NCBI RefSeq assembly: GCF_004359215.1
Contig: NW_027152195.1
Span: 378,282-442,281, forward strand
Length of the DNA: 64,000 nt
Direction of reading: 5' to 3'
Source of the DNA: Bremia lactucae
Lineage: Eukaryota > Oomycota > Peronosporomycetes > Peronosporales > Peronosporaceae
Below are positions 21,160-31,019 of this stretch, piece by piece. The translations under genes and the position numbers were made by a program. The notes under the pieces were generated by a model, which saw only the letters and a program-made list of their open reading frames with translations, made no database searches and was not told the origin of the DNA. How positions within the stretch are numbered: position 1 is the first letter of the stretch; every line of letters begins with the position of its first letter.

Positions 21160-22146
21160 GGAAACCGGTATAGGCACACACCCCTTTTGGCATAGCCACA
21201 ACCCTTTCCCGTCTGTATTAAGTAAAGATGTCATATAAATTATTCCACTGTATGGTCATTCCACTGCATCCAAAAATCAACAGTTATTCCTTTACAATCG
21301 TCTATAGACCCCCCAAATTACATTTGGAAACCGATATAGCCAAATCACTTAGTTATCTATTTCTGTATTTACGATGTAGCGTAATGGCAGAAACTTGCTG
21401 ATGAATATAATTCATGTTGAGATACCTTTATGCAGGTCTGCTCAAAAGGCCTGCAAAAAGACTTCTCAATATTTGTCTAATTTCTTTGTTAAATAGCAAG
21501 ATGCTTTTTCAACAAAGAAATTACGAGCGAAAGCCGACAAACCTGAAACATGAGTAAATTGTGGCCACAAAAAAGACTACTAAAGTTCGCCTAATTAAAA
21601 GGTAAGTATGCACTTCCGCAAAAGTTGGTAGAAGCAAAGTGAAACAAATTCTTCCTTAGCTTGACCGTTAAAGACTAACTAACATGCATGCGCAAGAGCG
21701 CACCCCCGACCCTTGTCGCTTATTTCCAGCTCAACTTATTTCTCGTGCTCGATTTGCTGCTTTTTCTTTTCGCTCGTCTTATGACTTGCCAATCAAGTGC
21801 GGGCGCTCTTGGATTTTCTCACCTTTAAAAACAGTACATTTAACATCGCCAAACGAAAACACGGTTTCTGATGTGCTCAGGGGCAGTCACACCCATTCCA
21901 CTACTTTCATGTAGATACTTAAGGCGTGTGGCTATAGCGATTCCTAAATGTACTTTAGGCTGTGTGATGGTGTACCAAAGTCCAAAAGGGGATCTAACAA
22001 GGAATAATTGCTAATTTGCGATATAGCGAAATACTTTAAATACTTTATGTTGTCATTTTAATCTGTAGTTTTACCTAATTAAAGCAAACAGACGGGAAGG
22101 GAGGGGTGTGGCAATATCAAAAGGTGTGTGTATCTATACCGGTTCC
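21160..22146. mobile_element. Terminal-inverted-repeat element, about 1 kb
   Basis: Left end 21160-21215 and right end 22088-22146 are inverted repeats of 56-59 nt, about 80 percent alike by eye, starting GGAA(A)CCGGTATAG and ending CCCGTCTGT. No transposase is visible. The inside carries a copia fragment (21602-21910) related to 33297-33560, so it may be a non-autonomous DNA element that was itself hit, or that captured this piece. No clear target duplication. Confidence 0.45.
21602..21910 (-). pseudogene. Copia 3'-end fragment
   Basis: Matches 33297-33560 at many blocks (ACTAACTAACATGCATG, TTATGACTTGCC). In the related copia element this lies just downstream of RNase H. No open reading of use on the coding strand. 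Confidence 0.45.
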
Positions 22147-22226
22147 ATAGGAAATAATACAAATAATTTCTCTTACGGGAAATAACATTTATGAAACAGG
22201 ACACCCGAGATTAATCCTTCCTAAGG

Positions 22227-22740
22227 TGTAGGCGGGCACGTCGTAATGCGTCCACGCTACACACCCTAGCACAGCGAGGGAGCGATTTGACCAGCTTCTT
22301 TTGCGTGCAGTGAGGTAGTTGCGGTGGGCGCGTTAGCGTCCACACCCAACGCACTAAATACTCTGGTTAGGTGTCGTCACGGGAGCGGTAATCCGGCTCC
22401 TCGTGCGCCTTTACCAAGTAGGAAGTAGTTTACAGACTGATTAATATTTAATAGAATTTAATATAAATACCTAAATATTCCAATCAAAATGTCAAGATAA
22501 AACTTAATATGTATTGCGAGCATATCTTTCTAGATATCTCGCGTAACGGATGACGCTAGCCGTCATCCCTACTAATGTGAATGCACCCATGTGCATCACA
22601 TACACAAGGGTTGGTCACAAATGTGAAGCACACCCGAGTGGTGGTCTGATTACTTTATTTAAGTAAATGACCATCCTGTTGAGTACACCAAGGTACTTAA
22701 CGGGGATTGTGTAACACTAAAGCAACTTTAGCCCGTTGCA
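22227..22740 (-). repeat. 3' LTR of A2
   Basis: 514 bp, TGTAGGCGGGC to CCCGTTGCA as written. Contains a stem GGATGACG/CGTCATCC near 22548-22568. Confidence 0.9.
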
Positions 22741-22750
22741 CCCCCCCTTA
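22741..22750 (-). other. Polypurine tract of A2
   Basis: CCCCCCCTTA on the plus strand, that is TAAGGGGGGG on the element strand, directly before the 3' LTR. Confidence 0.7.
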
Positions 22751-22866
22751 AGGAACGAATTTCGTTTTAAATTCGTCGAAGAGGAGCGAGGAACTGCGAG
22801 CAGGTTTATCCCCGCTATTTCACCTAATCACTCTAGCGACCTGTGTTCACATACACGACGCCAAAG

Positions 22867-23720
22867 ATGCCACCGAAAAGGGGCCACGTTGGTGGGTCGT
22901 CTGCGAAGACGCCCACTCAACCTCAAACTAAGCGCACACGCCGCGTTAACTCGCCGGCTGCGTCCAATGCCTTAGTCGAAACGCCGACAGCTACTGCTGC
23001 TGTCGTGTTAACGGGGCTAAACGATTCATCCCACTTTGCAATTGAGAATGCTAATCCGTCGCTCATTGTCGACTACAATGAGTCGACACTGTTGCCGTCA
23101 CCTCATAGTAGTGATGCGAACAACGAGCTCATGAGGAAGGATAATGGCGCATTATTGCCCATCCAAACTTCTCTTATGGCTCACAACATGGAGACAGCAG
23201 CATTTGCGAATGCTGTCTCGTCGTCTGCACTGGAAAGCGCAGCGACAGGTAATGGGAGCGCTGGCCATAAAGGCGCAGCCACTTCTCCGTTGGGCATAAC
23301 CGCAACGCCTTATGCTCAAACCATAATCAGTAAAGATTCTGACATAGAAGATTCGGAGCCTAAAGCTCCGCCGACGAGAAGTGAACGTGCTCAGTCGGTG
23401 TCACAAGCCAGTCGTTTTGAACGTGGCTATGTGACGGGTGGGGTGGTATACCAAAGATATCCCCTCCATCTAAATGGCCTCATTTAAACGGGCCAAGAGT
23501 GTAGCTCCTAGAGCGCGCTCTTCTAGACGCACATAATTGTTATGGCGTCTTTAAATTATGGAGGGCTCAGGGAAAATCGCTTGGGCGTATTTTTCCGATC
23601 CCGGTCGTGTTGCGTTCAAATGAAACGCCCGACCAATGCGAGGCAGAATTCCTGCGCCGCATTGATCCGCATTCCGATGCGATAAAATAGCGGCTGCAGC
23701 GAATTGATGCGTTTTTCAAC
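22867..23720 (+). pseudogene. Antisense ORF (aORF) of family A, copy A2
   Basis: Best preserved copy of the N-terminal part. From the ATG at 22867 it is open for 206 codons to 23487: MPPKRGHVGGSSAKTPTQ, KRTRRVNSPAAS, a Ser/Ala/Asn-rich middle, then DSDIEDSEPKAPPTRSERAQ. After the stop, other frames give WRAQGKSLGRIFP and VVLRSNETPDQ, EAEFLRRIDPHSDA. It is cut near 23710 by the internal deletion, where it joins RT. The basic start and acidic patch suggest a nuclear or nucleic-acid-binding protein, but this is inference. It is antisense to the element; its 5' end is about 125 nt from the 3' LTR. Confidence 0.7.
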
Positions 23721-24175
23721 CCTTGTGGCATCACAAGCCACTCCCAAAGCATACCGCTTGGGATGCTTACTGCCGTTTTGGCTACATCGGACTGGTCTTT
23801 CTATTGCTGTCGGGAAGGGGGCTACTCATCGTCGCTGCGTACAAAAGTGTATCTCATGAGTACCTGATAGTAGCCATCCTTCAAATCCAACGCGAAAAGA
23901 TAGTTGACTTACCCATGGAGTTCAACAAGACATCTCTCCGCGGGATTGGCGTTTGCGCCGGTATGGTCACCGTGTTCAGCATTTTGTAAGCATGAACCAC
24001 GCGCCATCCACCTGTGACTTTACGCACACAAAAGGTCGGGCTGCAGTGAGGCGATTTGCTCTCACGCACATGTCCCGCATTGGCTCGCTTGTCGAAGAAT
24101 TAATCGATATACTCGACTTGTTCTTTCAAGAGCGGCCATTGCCTGGTCACACAATACTGGTGCCAGGTTCGAGGT
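23711..24175 (-). pseudogene. Reverse transcriptase start of A2
   Basis: Minus-strand RT motifs: VRESKSPHCSPTFCVRKV, GGWRVVHAYKMLN, IPAQTPIPRRDVLL (23881-24069) and MLWEWLVMPQGLKNA at 23710-23752. The next codons come from the antisense ORF, so the deletion joins RT motif 4 to 2.7 kb or so further downstream. The catalytic YxDD region is lost. Confidence 0.75.
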
Positions 24176-25373
24176 CTATCTCGTGCCCGATGCCCCTATC
24201 TGCTGGAAGGCGGCTCGGCACTTCTTCTGGGAACACATCGCGATGTTCCACATATTTTCAATGAACGGACTGTCTCTCAAGGCATCCCAGCCTTGAGCAG
24301 CGAATTGCTTCTTTTTGTCCGCTTCTAGGACGCTCTCGTCCATTGTGGACGACGAGCTACAGTCCACCAAGTTCTCTTCTGGAACTGGTGTGACTATTTC
24401 GTGGATTTTTCCTTCCTTTAATTCGGCAAGGAGCAGATCCCGCGACATCTTCGGGAGATTTTCTATCTTCTCGGCAGATTTAAAGACTTGCCGGAGCACC
24501 TCAACTGAGGATGCCTCCAAAATTTTGTATTTGACGGCCTCGAACACCTCGGTCAAAGGCCCGTCCTCTTTATTAGAGACAGATCCAAAGGCACTCGTTT
24601 AGACGTGCCTTTGATCGTCTTAATCTGTCGCGTACTCGCTCTTCGAGTCACCACGACCTTTTTCTGGGAAGCGGGTGCCGTTGCACTCCTGGCTAACGCA
24701 CCCTTTCCAACCGCACTAGGCTCTAGGCACTGTGCCGGTTTATGCGACGCATGACTTCCTGTCAGATCGCCGTCTACTGCCTTAGGCTCTCGGCTCTGTG
24801 CAGGACATTCGGACGCATGACTTCTTGTCATCGTCCTTTTCACCACCCCAGTCTCCATGAGCTGGGCAGGAATTGGTGACGTTTGACATCCCGTCAACCC
24901 ACCCTCAACTGTAATTGACACGACATCAGCTGCATACGCCTCTCGCAGGAGCACATCCTTTCCGGTGTCCGGCGTAGAGTTCGCAACTGTGCGTGTACGC
25001 CAGTCAATCCTTGGTTGGTACTTAGCCAACCATGGCATGCCTAGGATGACTTTCCATACCTAGCACTGTGAACTTCTCTCTACAAGAGAAGTCACAAAAG
25101 CTGAAGGCGAGTTCAACCTGAACTCCCTCAGACTTAACGAGCGCGCCGTTCGCTAAACGAAGGTCGCATCTTCTCGCTTGCCATCCTGGCAAAGCGACTC
25201 AAGATCGCCAGTCTCTTTCTTAGAGCCGCGAGTTCCACAAAATCTTGTGATGCACCCGAATCCACTAGGAGAGTCATCACCTGGTCATACCCTCGTACAT
25301 GAGCGCCATAGACCAGCAGGGTTGAGGTCCGAAATTTCAAGACCTCAGGGACTATGCTACCCATTCGTTCCAC
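24176..25373 (-). pseudogene. Protease and linker region of A2
   Basis: Protease active site LLVDSGASQDFVEL in the frame at 25134-25373. A frameshift follows, then the protease end MPWLAKYQPRIDW (25038). The linker 24553-25038 has an imperfect repeat (SHASECPAQSREPKAV, SHASHKPAQCLEPSAV). The frame at 24176-24556 (126 codons, EVFEAVKYKILEASSVEVLR) leads to RT. Two frameshifts separate these pieces. In the live element the protease would mature gag-pol. Confidence 0.7.
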
Positions 25374-25472
25374 AACTCTGAACTTAGGGGTAGTTCAGAG
25401 TCCACGTCAGTAAGGCATCCCGCCCCTACTGCGCTCCTGCATTTCCCAACCCCTCAGTGGTCGATGCAAAAC

Positions 25473-26507
25473 TCATGCGTCTCGCACGCTGGTTCTTGCC
25501 ATCGCCCTTTGGGAAGGGATCCTCTTGCTGGGCATCTTCGCCCCAGCAGGGACCCTGGCATAGCAACGAGCCATCACATGGCCCCGCTTGCCGCATTTAA
25601 AACAGACAACGTCTGCATTGCCCAACTCCATGGGAGTGGCATCTGACCTCTCGGCCGACGACTTATACCAAGCTATCGCCGAGGCACCGTTGTAGGATTG
25701 CTCCTCAACCAAGGCAATTTGGATTGCCTCTTCCATAATCGACGGCACCGTTCTGAAAAGGGCCTGTCGCGATAGGCCATGCCGTAGTCCGGTCATAAAC
25801 GAAGGCACCTTAATGTGCATCGGAATCAGACCTACGGTAATGGACGTCGACAGCGAGCGCATCTCTTGCACATAATCTAGCAGAGATCGCTTCGCCTGTC
25901 GCGCTCCAAAGAAGCGCGCCTGAAGCAACACTTCGTTGTTCGGCGGCTGATACATGGCGCAAATCTTTTCCTTAAAGATCGCCCATGTAGGGAACGCCTT
26001 AGCGTCCGCCATAAGCGCCGAGTAAGCCCACTCTGAGGCCTTACCGCGTAGATGCGACATGGCGTAGGACACCATCCGGCTGTCGTCCTCGATGAGCTGG
26101 GCGACACCCCATTGCTCCACGGCCAAAAGCCAGTGGACAATCGTGTGCGCCGCAGTTCCATCGAACTTGGGCGGGTTCATCCGAGTGGGCCTCGGCTGAT
26201 GCGGCCGGGCAGAGAGCATCTCAACAGTCCTGTTGAGAGCCTCGCTCCGAGCCTGCTCATGCCTCAGCTCATCCTGAGTCTGAGTGACAGACTCTGCCGC
26301 AGCATGGCCCTGTGCCTCGGACGCGGCCCTCCGCTCTACGAGCACGAATGCCTCAAACTGCTCCAACTGAGCAACATGTTGCTCAGGAGGACTGCTCAGG
26401 AGCCTGGCCATGGCTTGTTCACCAAGTCTCTGCGCCATAAGCCCTGCCACCTCCCGATTATGTTCGGAGAGGTGGAGGAAATAAGCCCAATCAATATTGA
26501 GGCTCAT
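25473..26507 (-). CDS. Gag of family A (A2), intact ORF
   Basis: 344 codons without a stop. The start chosen is the ATG at 26507 (MSLNIDWAYFLHLSEH). The frame is open up to 26591, but the extra 28 codons run into the LTR. Residues about 35-115 look coiled-coil (LEQFEAFVLVERRAASEAQ, DELRHEQARSEALNRTVEML). A retrotransposon gag domain follows (FDGTAAHTIVHWLLAVEQWG, AMYQPPNNEVLLQARFFGAR). A CCHC zinc knuckle lies at about 305-318 (CFKCGKRGHVMARC). It would bind and package element RNA. It is the only complete retroelement ORF in the window and could assist related copies in trans. Confidence 0.8.
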   Translation of the reverse strand: MSLNIDWAYFLHLSEHNREVAGLMAQRLGEQAMARLLSSPPEQHVAQLEQFEAFVLVERRAASEAQGHAAAESVTQTQDELRHEQARSEALNRTVEMLSARPHQPRPTRMNPPKFDGTAAHTIVHWLLAVEQWGVAQLIEDDSRMVSYAMSHLRGKASEWAYSALMADAKAFPTWAIFKEKICAMYQPPNNEVLLQARFFGARQAKRSLLDYVQEMRSLSTSITVGLIPMHIKVPSFMTGLRHGLSRQALFRTVPSIMEEAIQIALVEEQSYNGASAIAWYKSSAERSDATPMELGNADVVCFKCGKRGHVMARCYARVPAGAKMPSKRIPSQRAMARTSVRDA

Positions 26508-26562
26508 CCTCACGTACACACGCAGAGATGCGGGTCGTGGAAGGATTTCAAGTGCTTTTAAG

Positions 26563-27094
26563 TGTAGGCGGGCACGTCGAAATGCGGCCACGCTTTACTT
26601 AAACACACACCCTAGCACAGCGAGGAAGCGGTTTAACCAGCTTCTCTTGCGTGCAGTGAGGTAGTTGCGGTGGGCGCGTTAGCGAACTCACCCAACGCAC
26701 TAAGTAATTCTGGTTAAGTGTCGTCACGGGAGCGGTAATCCGGCACCTCGTGCGCACTTACCAAGTAGGAAGTAGTTTTCAGACTGATTTATATTTAATG
26801 GAATTAAATATAAATACCCATTTTTACCAATCAAAATGTCATCTCTATAGATATCACTTATATGTATTGGGAGCATATCTTTCTCGATATCTCGCGTAAC
26901 GGATGAAGCTGGGCGTCATCACTCCTAATGTGATGCACCCATGTGCATCACATGCAAAAGGGTTGGTCGCAAATGTGAACCACACCCGAGTGCTGAGTCT
27001 AATTACTTCAATTAAGTAATTGACCATCCCCTTTAGTACACCAAGTGTATTTAACGGGGACTGTGTAACGTTAGGGCAACTTTAGCCCGTTACA
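26563..27094 (-). repeat. 5' LTR of A2
   Basis: 532 bp, TGTAGGCGGGC to CCCGTTACA as written. On the element strand it begins TG and forms a foldback at 27064-27094 (arm TGTAACG). No primer-binding site starting TGG is visible right after its inner end. Confidence 0.9.
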
Positions 27095-27290
27095 TAAGGT
27101 ATATACTCTCGGGCATTAGCTTCCACTTGGTTCTACGAACCACCGAGTTCCTTGAACTTGGATTCACTAAGCTCTACGAGCTTGCACAACTTACTTAGTT
27201 GTTAAAATTTTTGGTTTGTAGAACCTCAAAAACTCTTTGAGTTCAAAGTCTCTTTCTGACATAGCGAGGCAGCTCCGCTCCATTTATGCA
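27095..27290 (-). repeat. Copia LTR segment that received A2
   Basis: Reverse complement of 6915-7110 (CACTTGGTTCTACGAACC, CTCTTTGAGTTC, GGAGCTGCCTC order reversed). The piece left of A2 (22207-22226) continues the match over about 15 bp, which supports A2 having inserted inside it. Confidence 0.55.
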
Positions 27291-27440
27291 AGTTAACAAT
27301 CTAGTTATCTTTTTTTCTCTACAATTTAACATTTAAAGTGGCGATGTTAAATTGCCAAATTATTTACAATTTCCTGGAAAAACACATCGCGGTAATCTAT
27401 TTCTAATAAAATGTGTTACTTTAAATTTTTTACATAGTCA

Positions 27441-27899
27441 ATGTTCGTAGTAGTAGGCTCAAAGGAGCCACTGTACAAGATGGAGATGCGAGTACGGCGT
27501 GAAGATATTGCGCATGTGGACGAATTTGTGCTTCATGCGGCGTTGGATCTGGTTGATGAGCTCATGTGGACGACGCCTGCGATGGCGCTAAAAGTTGTGG
27601 ATCGATTTAACGACCAGCTCGTGTCGGCCTTCGTAACGGCTTCAGGGGTCAAGTTCTTGCTACTGCACGAGACCCGCAACGACGATACAATAAAGGCCTT
27701 TTTTCACGAAGTGCACGAGCTTTACGTAAAGGTAAGCTGACAATAAGTGAGCATCAGGTCATTTTATGGACGTTCAATAACTTGAAAGCGTTTGTGCTAC
27801 ATGCAGCTGCTGATGAATCCGTTTTACGAATACGACACTCCGATATTTTCAGAAGTCTTTGACGCTCGTGTGAAAACATTAGCGCGAAGATATTTGTAA
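27441..27899 (+). CDS. TRAPPC2: TRAPPC2 / sedlin, TRAPP complex subunit
   Basis: Two exons, 27441-27731 and 27807-27899, joined in phase 0 across a 75-bp GTAAGC...TGCAG intron; 127 residues (human 140). TRAPP is a multi-subunit tether and Rab exchange factor in ER-Golgi traffic, and sedlin is its small longin-fold core subunit. The match is clear by eye: FVVVGSKEPLYKMEM at the start, FVLHAALDLVDELMW (human FIAHAALDLVDENMW), VSAFVTASGVKFLLLHETRN, then exon 2 LLMNPFYEYDTPIFSEVFDA. The first ATG follows an AG (tacatag), so a further short upstream exon is possible. The nearest transposon (A2 in a copia LTR) ends about 150-350 bp upstream. Convergent with eS19. Confidence 0.9.
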
Positions 27900-28166
27900 C
27901 TGTTTATGCAAGATTCAATTTTTCAAATGTGTTAGGCGACTCAATCGTAAAGATGCAAATTCTTGAATGTTCAGGTTGACTCTAAAGCTATAATGCGCGA
28001 GGTGCTTGCTAGCGTTTGCGTAATGTAATGCTCAATGAGTATGTAACCTTTAGATATAATGTCAACTCCTTTGATGCATAAGAAGCAATTATCAGAAATA
28101 AAAACACAAAATGATTGCAAAATAAATCTCTTCGTCCAATTAAGATGTAGCAGTGAGCATTCAACC

Positions 28167-28631
28167 TTAAGCACGAACAACTTGGCCGGCGATACGGTCC
28201 AAATCCTGCTGGCCGTGGCTAGAAATTTTACGGCCGCCCTTGTTAACACCTTCAGGGCACTTTTCCACAACTTTCATCTCCTCAAGCTGCTGAAGAATGT
28301 GGCGGATAAGGCCGCCCGAAGCTTTCTGAAAGTGCTGACGGTGAACACCCTTGCGAGCAGCACCACCGTAGACTTTTTTAAGCGCGCCAACACCAGTGTA
28401 TTGACGCAAGTAAACCTTGCGAGCAATTGAGGCGGCACGAATGTAGTACCAATCCTGATCAGCTGGGGAGTATTCTTTAAAAGAAGCCGTCTTTACAACA
28501 TCCCACCATGCAGGTAGCTCGATCTTTCCCGATCGCTTCAAATGCTCAGCATAGGCCTTGATGAAGTCGGCAGGCTTCACGTCACGTACAGTCACACCGA
28601 TCGCAGTTTCTTCCTCGTCGTAGTCAGCCAT
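28167..28631 (-). CDS. RPS19: 40S ribosomal protein eS19
   Basis: 154 residues, one exon. eS19 sits on the head of the small ribosomal subunit and is needed for 18S rRNA maturation. Start at MADYDEEET (28631). The frame is open further upstream, but these extra codons lie beyond a likely splice acceptor (TTGCAACAG) 8 nt before the ATG, so I read them as 5' UTR or intron. Family blocks: [66 protein letters not shown] and [20 protein letters not shown]. Divergent from NOP58, with 567 bp between start codons. Confidence 0.95.
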   Translation of the reverse strand: MADYDEEETAIGVTVRDVKPADFIKAYAEHLKRSGKIELPAWWDVVKTASFKEYSPADQDWYYIRAASIARKVYLRQYTGVGALKKVYGGAARKGVHRQHFQKASGGLIRHILQQLEEMKVVEKCPEGVNKGGRKISSHGQQDLDRIAGQVVRA

Positions 28632-28912
28632 GTTGGAGTCTGTTGCAAGTAATAGACACAGAAACGGGTTAAGAACACGTCTGTACCACCGCAACCTCCA
28701 GGCGTCACTATCAGTCGTCATTAAAGACGCGCATCAAGGTGTCGTCGGACGTGCAGGACAGTCTCGGTCTTAGAAACATTGTCATTATTCCAATTTCTTC
28801 TTGACAGATACAGTCGAGAGGCGTTTTCAGCGTACGGCAACCCTCCACTGCCCGTCTCACACCGAGCAGCCCCATACACGACCGAAAGGATAGATAAAGT
28901 CAAACCACTTAC

Positions 28913-29026
28913 TTGATTAAGGATGAACTTTGCAACAAATGGTGAGCTGGTATCAAGGACGAAACCTCGTCGAAGCTCCACCGCCAGTGAAGAGACGACG
29001 AAGACAATTGACCAATTGCACGGCAT
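28913..29026 (-). CDS. Possible first exon of a small secreted or membrane protein
   Basis: 38 codons from an ATG at 29026. A hydrophobic start (MPCNWSIVFVVSSLAVEL) could be a signal peptide, followed by FVLDTSSPFVAKFILNQ and then an exact CAA|GTAAGT splice donor. A plausible acceptor (TTTCTAAG) near 28772 would add 15 codons in frame and a stop at 28721. I do not recognise it. It lies between eS19 and NOP58 on the eS19 strand. It could instead be chance, since the space also has to hold two promoters. Confidence 0.25.
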
Positions 29027-29198
29027 CTTTTTATCTGAAAAAGCTTATCGATTGAATCAAAATAATTAAACAGCTCTACAGCCAATCGATTTGAGGGGAT
29101 ACATGCTGGACTGCAGTTTTGGTCTATTTCATGGTGTCTTCGTCACGGCCACAGGGAACCAGTCGTAAATATCAAGCCGTCAGGAGAGAAACTCTACG

Positions 29199-30698
29199 AT
29201 GCTTGTTCTTTTCGAGACAGCAGCAGGCCACGCGCTGTTTAAGGTTCAAGATGAAGCAAAGCTATCCAGTGCCGAAGATGTCTACAAGCACTTCGCGACC
29301 CCCGAGAAAGCTGCGAATATGTTAAAGCTTAAGGGTTTTAATGCCTTTAAGGACACGACGGAAGCTGTAGCTGCAGCCACCGAAATGGTGGATGGCAAGA
29401 TGGGCAAGACTCTTCGAAAGTTTTTGAAGAAGAACGTAGTGGATGCTGGTCTTAAGGACAAACTAGCCGTGTCTGACAAGGCGCTTGGGTCGCTCATCAA
29501 AGAAAAGCTGAGCATTGCCTGCGTTAATGACACCGCGATTAATGAGGTCATGCGTGGTATCCGTGCCAACATGGAAACGCTTATAACTGGCCTAAAAGAC
29601 GATGATTTAAAGGCCATGACTCTGGGTTTATCACACTCGCTTTCGCGCTATAAACTAAAGTTCAGTGCTGATAAAGTTGACACTATGATTGTGCAAGCAA
29701 TTGGTCTTTTGGATGAGCTCGACAAGGAGATCAATACATATTCGATGCGTGTGCGCGAGTGGTTTGGCTGGCATTTTCCGGAAATGGGTAAAATTGTTAC
29801 CGACAATCTTCAATACGCTAAATGCGTGCTTAAAATGGGCATGCGCACGCAAGTAAAAACTCTTGACTTTTCCGACATCCTATCAGAAGACGTGGAGGCA
29901 TCATTGCGGGAGGTCTGTGAGGTGTCAATGGGTACAGACATCTCGGACGAGGACGTGACCAATATCTCAGCCTTGTGTGACCAGGTCATCTCCCTCACGG
30001 AATACCGCGCCCAACTCTTTGATTACTTAAAAAATCGCATGAATGCTATTGCCCCGAATCTCACCGTCATGGTCGGCGAGCTTGTCGGTGCTCGTCTTAT
30101 CGCTCATGCAGGATCACTAATGAATTTGGCGAAGCATCCTGCTTCTACTGTGCAGATCCTTGGTGCTGAGAAGGCACTTTTCCGTGCTCTTAAAACGAAG
30201 CATGACACGCCAAAGTATGGCCTCATTTATCATGCTTCGCTGATCGGCCAGACCGCTCCTAAACACAAGGGTAAAATATCTCGAGTGCTGGCAGCAAAGA
30301 CATCACTTGCAGTGCGCGTCGATGCTCTTGGCGACTCTACGGAGGCCACTATTGGCTTTGATAACCGTGCAAAGGTTGAAGCTCGCGTACGGCAGCTAGA
30401 AAACGGGTTTTCAGGCGTTCCGAATAGCAATGGCAAGACTAAAACTGAGGCGAAGAAGTATGTTAAGTCCGAGTCGAGCAAGTCTTATAACGCTGACGTT
30501 GACATGACTGTGTCAAGTAAAAAGCGGAAGGCCGATGAAGCAGACATTACGGAAGAACCCAAGCTGATGAAGGAAAAAAAAGTAAAAAAGGAAAAGAAGC
30601 ATAAGAAGAAAAAGGCGGTTGAAGATGCTGTCGAGGAGAAAGAGGACAAGAAGGAAAAGAAGAAGAAGCATAAGAAAAAGAAAAGCGCTGAAGAATAG
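29199..30698 (+). CDS. NOP58: NOP58, box C/D snoRNP core protein
   Basis: 499 residues, single exon. NOP58 pairs with NOP56 and fibrillarin on box C/D snoRNAs in the nucleolus, guiding rRNA 2'-O-methylation and early pre-rRNA cleavage. The start MLVLFETAAGHALFKV matches the family start. NOP5 N-terminal domain about 2-65; coiled-coil/NOSIC part about 145-215 (HSLSRYKLKFSADKVDTMIV, REWFGWHFPEMGKIV); Nop domain about 250-395 (GARLIAHAGSLMNLAKHPAS, KYGLIYHASLIGQTAPKHKG). The Lys/Glu tail, about 445-499, is typical of NOP58. NOP56 is less likely: the first residues and the VDTMIVQAI block fit NOP58. No premature stop. Confidence 0.95.
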   Translation: MLVLFETAAGHALFKVQDEAKLSSAEDVYKHFATPEKAANMLKLKGFNAFKDTTEAVAAATEMVDGKMGKTLRKFLKKNVVDAGLKDKLAVSDKALGSLIKEKLSIACVNDTAINEVMRGIRANMETLITGLKDDDLKAMTLGLSHSLSRYKLKFSADKVDTMIVQAIGLLDELDKEINTYSMRVREWFGWHFPEMGKIVTDNLQYAKCVLKMGMRTQVKTLDFSDILSEDVEASLREVCEVSMGTDISDEDVTNISALCDQVISLTEYRAQLFDYLKNRMNAIAPNLTVMVGELVGARLIAHAGSLMNLAKHPASTVQILGAEKALFRALKTKHDTPKYGLIYHASLIGQTAPKHKGKISRVLAAKTSLAVRVDALGDSTEATIGFDNRAKVEARVRQLENGFSGVPNSNGKTKTEAKKYVKSESSKSYNADVDMTVSSKKRKADEADITEEPKLMKEKKVKKEKKHKKKKAVEDAVEEKEDKKEKKKKHKKKKSAEE

Positions 30699-31019
30699 AC
30701 AGTTGTGACCGATGAGCTACCGTCGGACCTTCTTTGGCTAGCTAGTTATTTTAGCGGAGTGGTGGCTCTTAAGCTGTTGGCATAAATGTTTAATACTTAG
30801 CATGTAAGTTTTCACCTTGTGGTAAATATATAGTTTCCAAAAAGAGTAATTAAATTGAATCATTAAGCAGTTAGCTGGTGGCTAGTTGTAATGTTGCATA
30901 CGCAAAGTATTGTCTGGCACCAAAATGTACCATTTTCTTAATTCTTCCTTAGAGTCGCGAAAATTCAAAAGGCTCATTATGTGTGTCTTGACGCAATAAT
31001 ATTTTTAGCCATAGTCAAC

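Larger units (their letters stand above)
20790..22206 (-). repeat. Family D LTR split by another element
   Basis: 20790-21159 matches the left part of the LTR at 55845-56300 (GGTGCCTCAATTACTTC, CAATGCGCCTCC, GTGTCTTGTAACAA). 22147-22206 matches its right part (GGAAATAAT, ATGAAACAGGACACCC). Between them lies a terminal-inverted-repeat element. Confidence 0.5.
22227..27094 (-). mobile_element. Family A gypsy copy A2, LTR to LTR with TSD
   Basis: 4868-bp element on the minus strand, flanked by an exact 5-bp target duplication TAAGG (22222-22226 and 27095-27099). It has a 5' LTR, an intact gag ORF, decayed protease and linker, an RT start, then a deletion to the antisense ORF, a polypurine tract and the 3' LTR. 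RNase H, integrase and chromodomain are gone. The two LTRs differ by many substitutions and several small indels, so the insertion is not recent. The target is a copia LTR just upstream of TRAPPC2. Confidence 0.9.

Noticed and set aside
28782..28797. TCATTATTCCAATTTC, resembling the oomycete initiator plus flanking promoter region
   Set aside because: It is 400 bp from the NOP58 start codon, with one extra base relative to the consensus; too weak without transcript start data.
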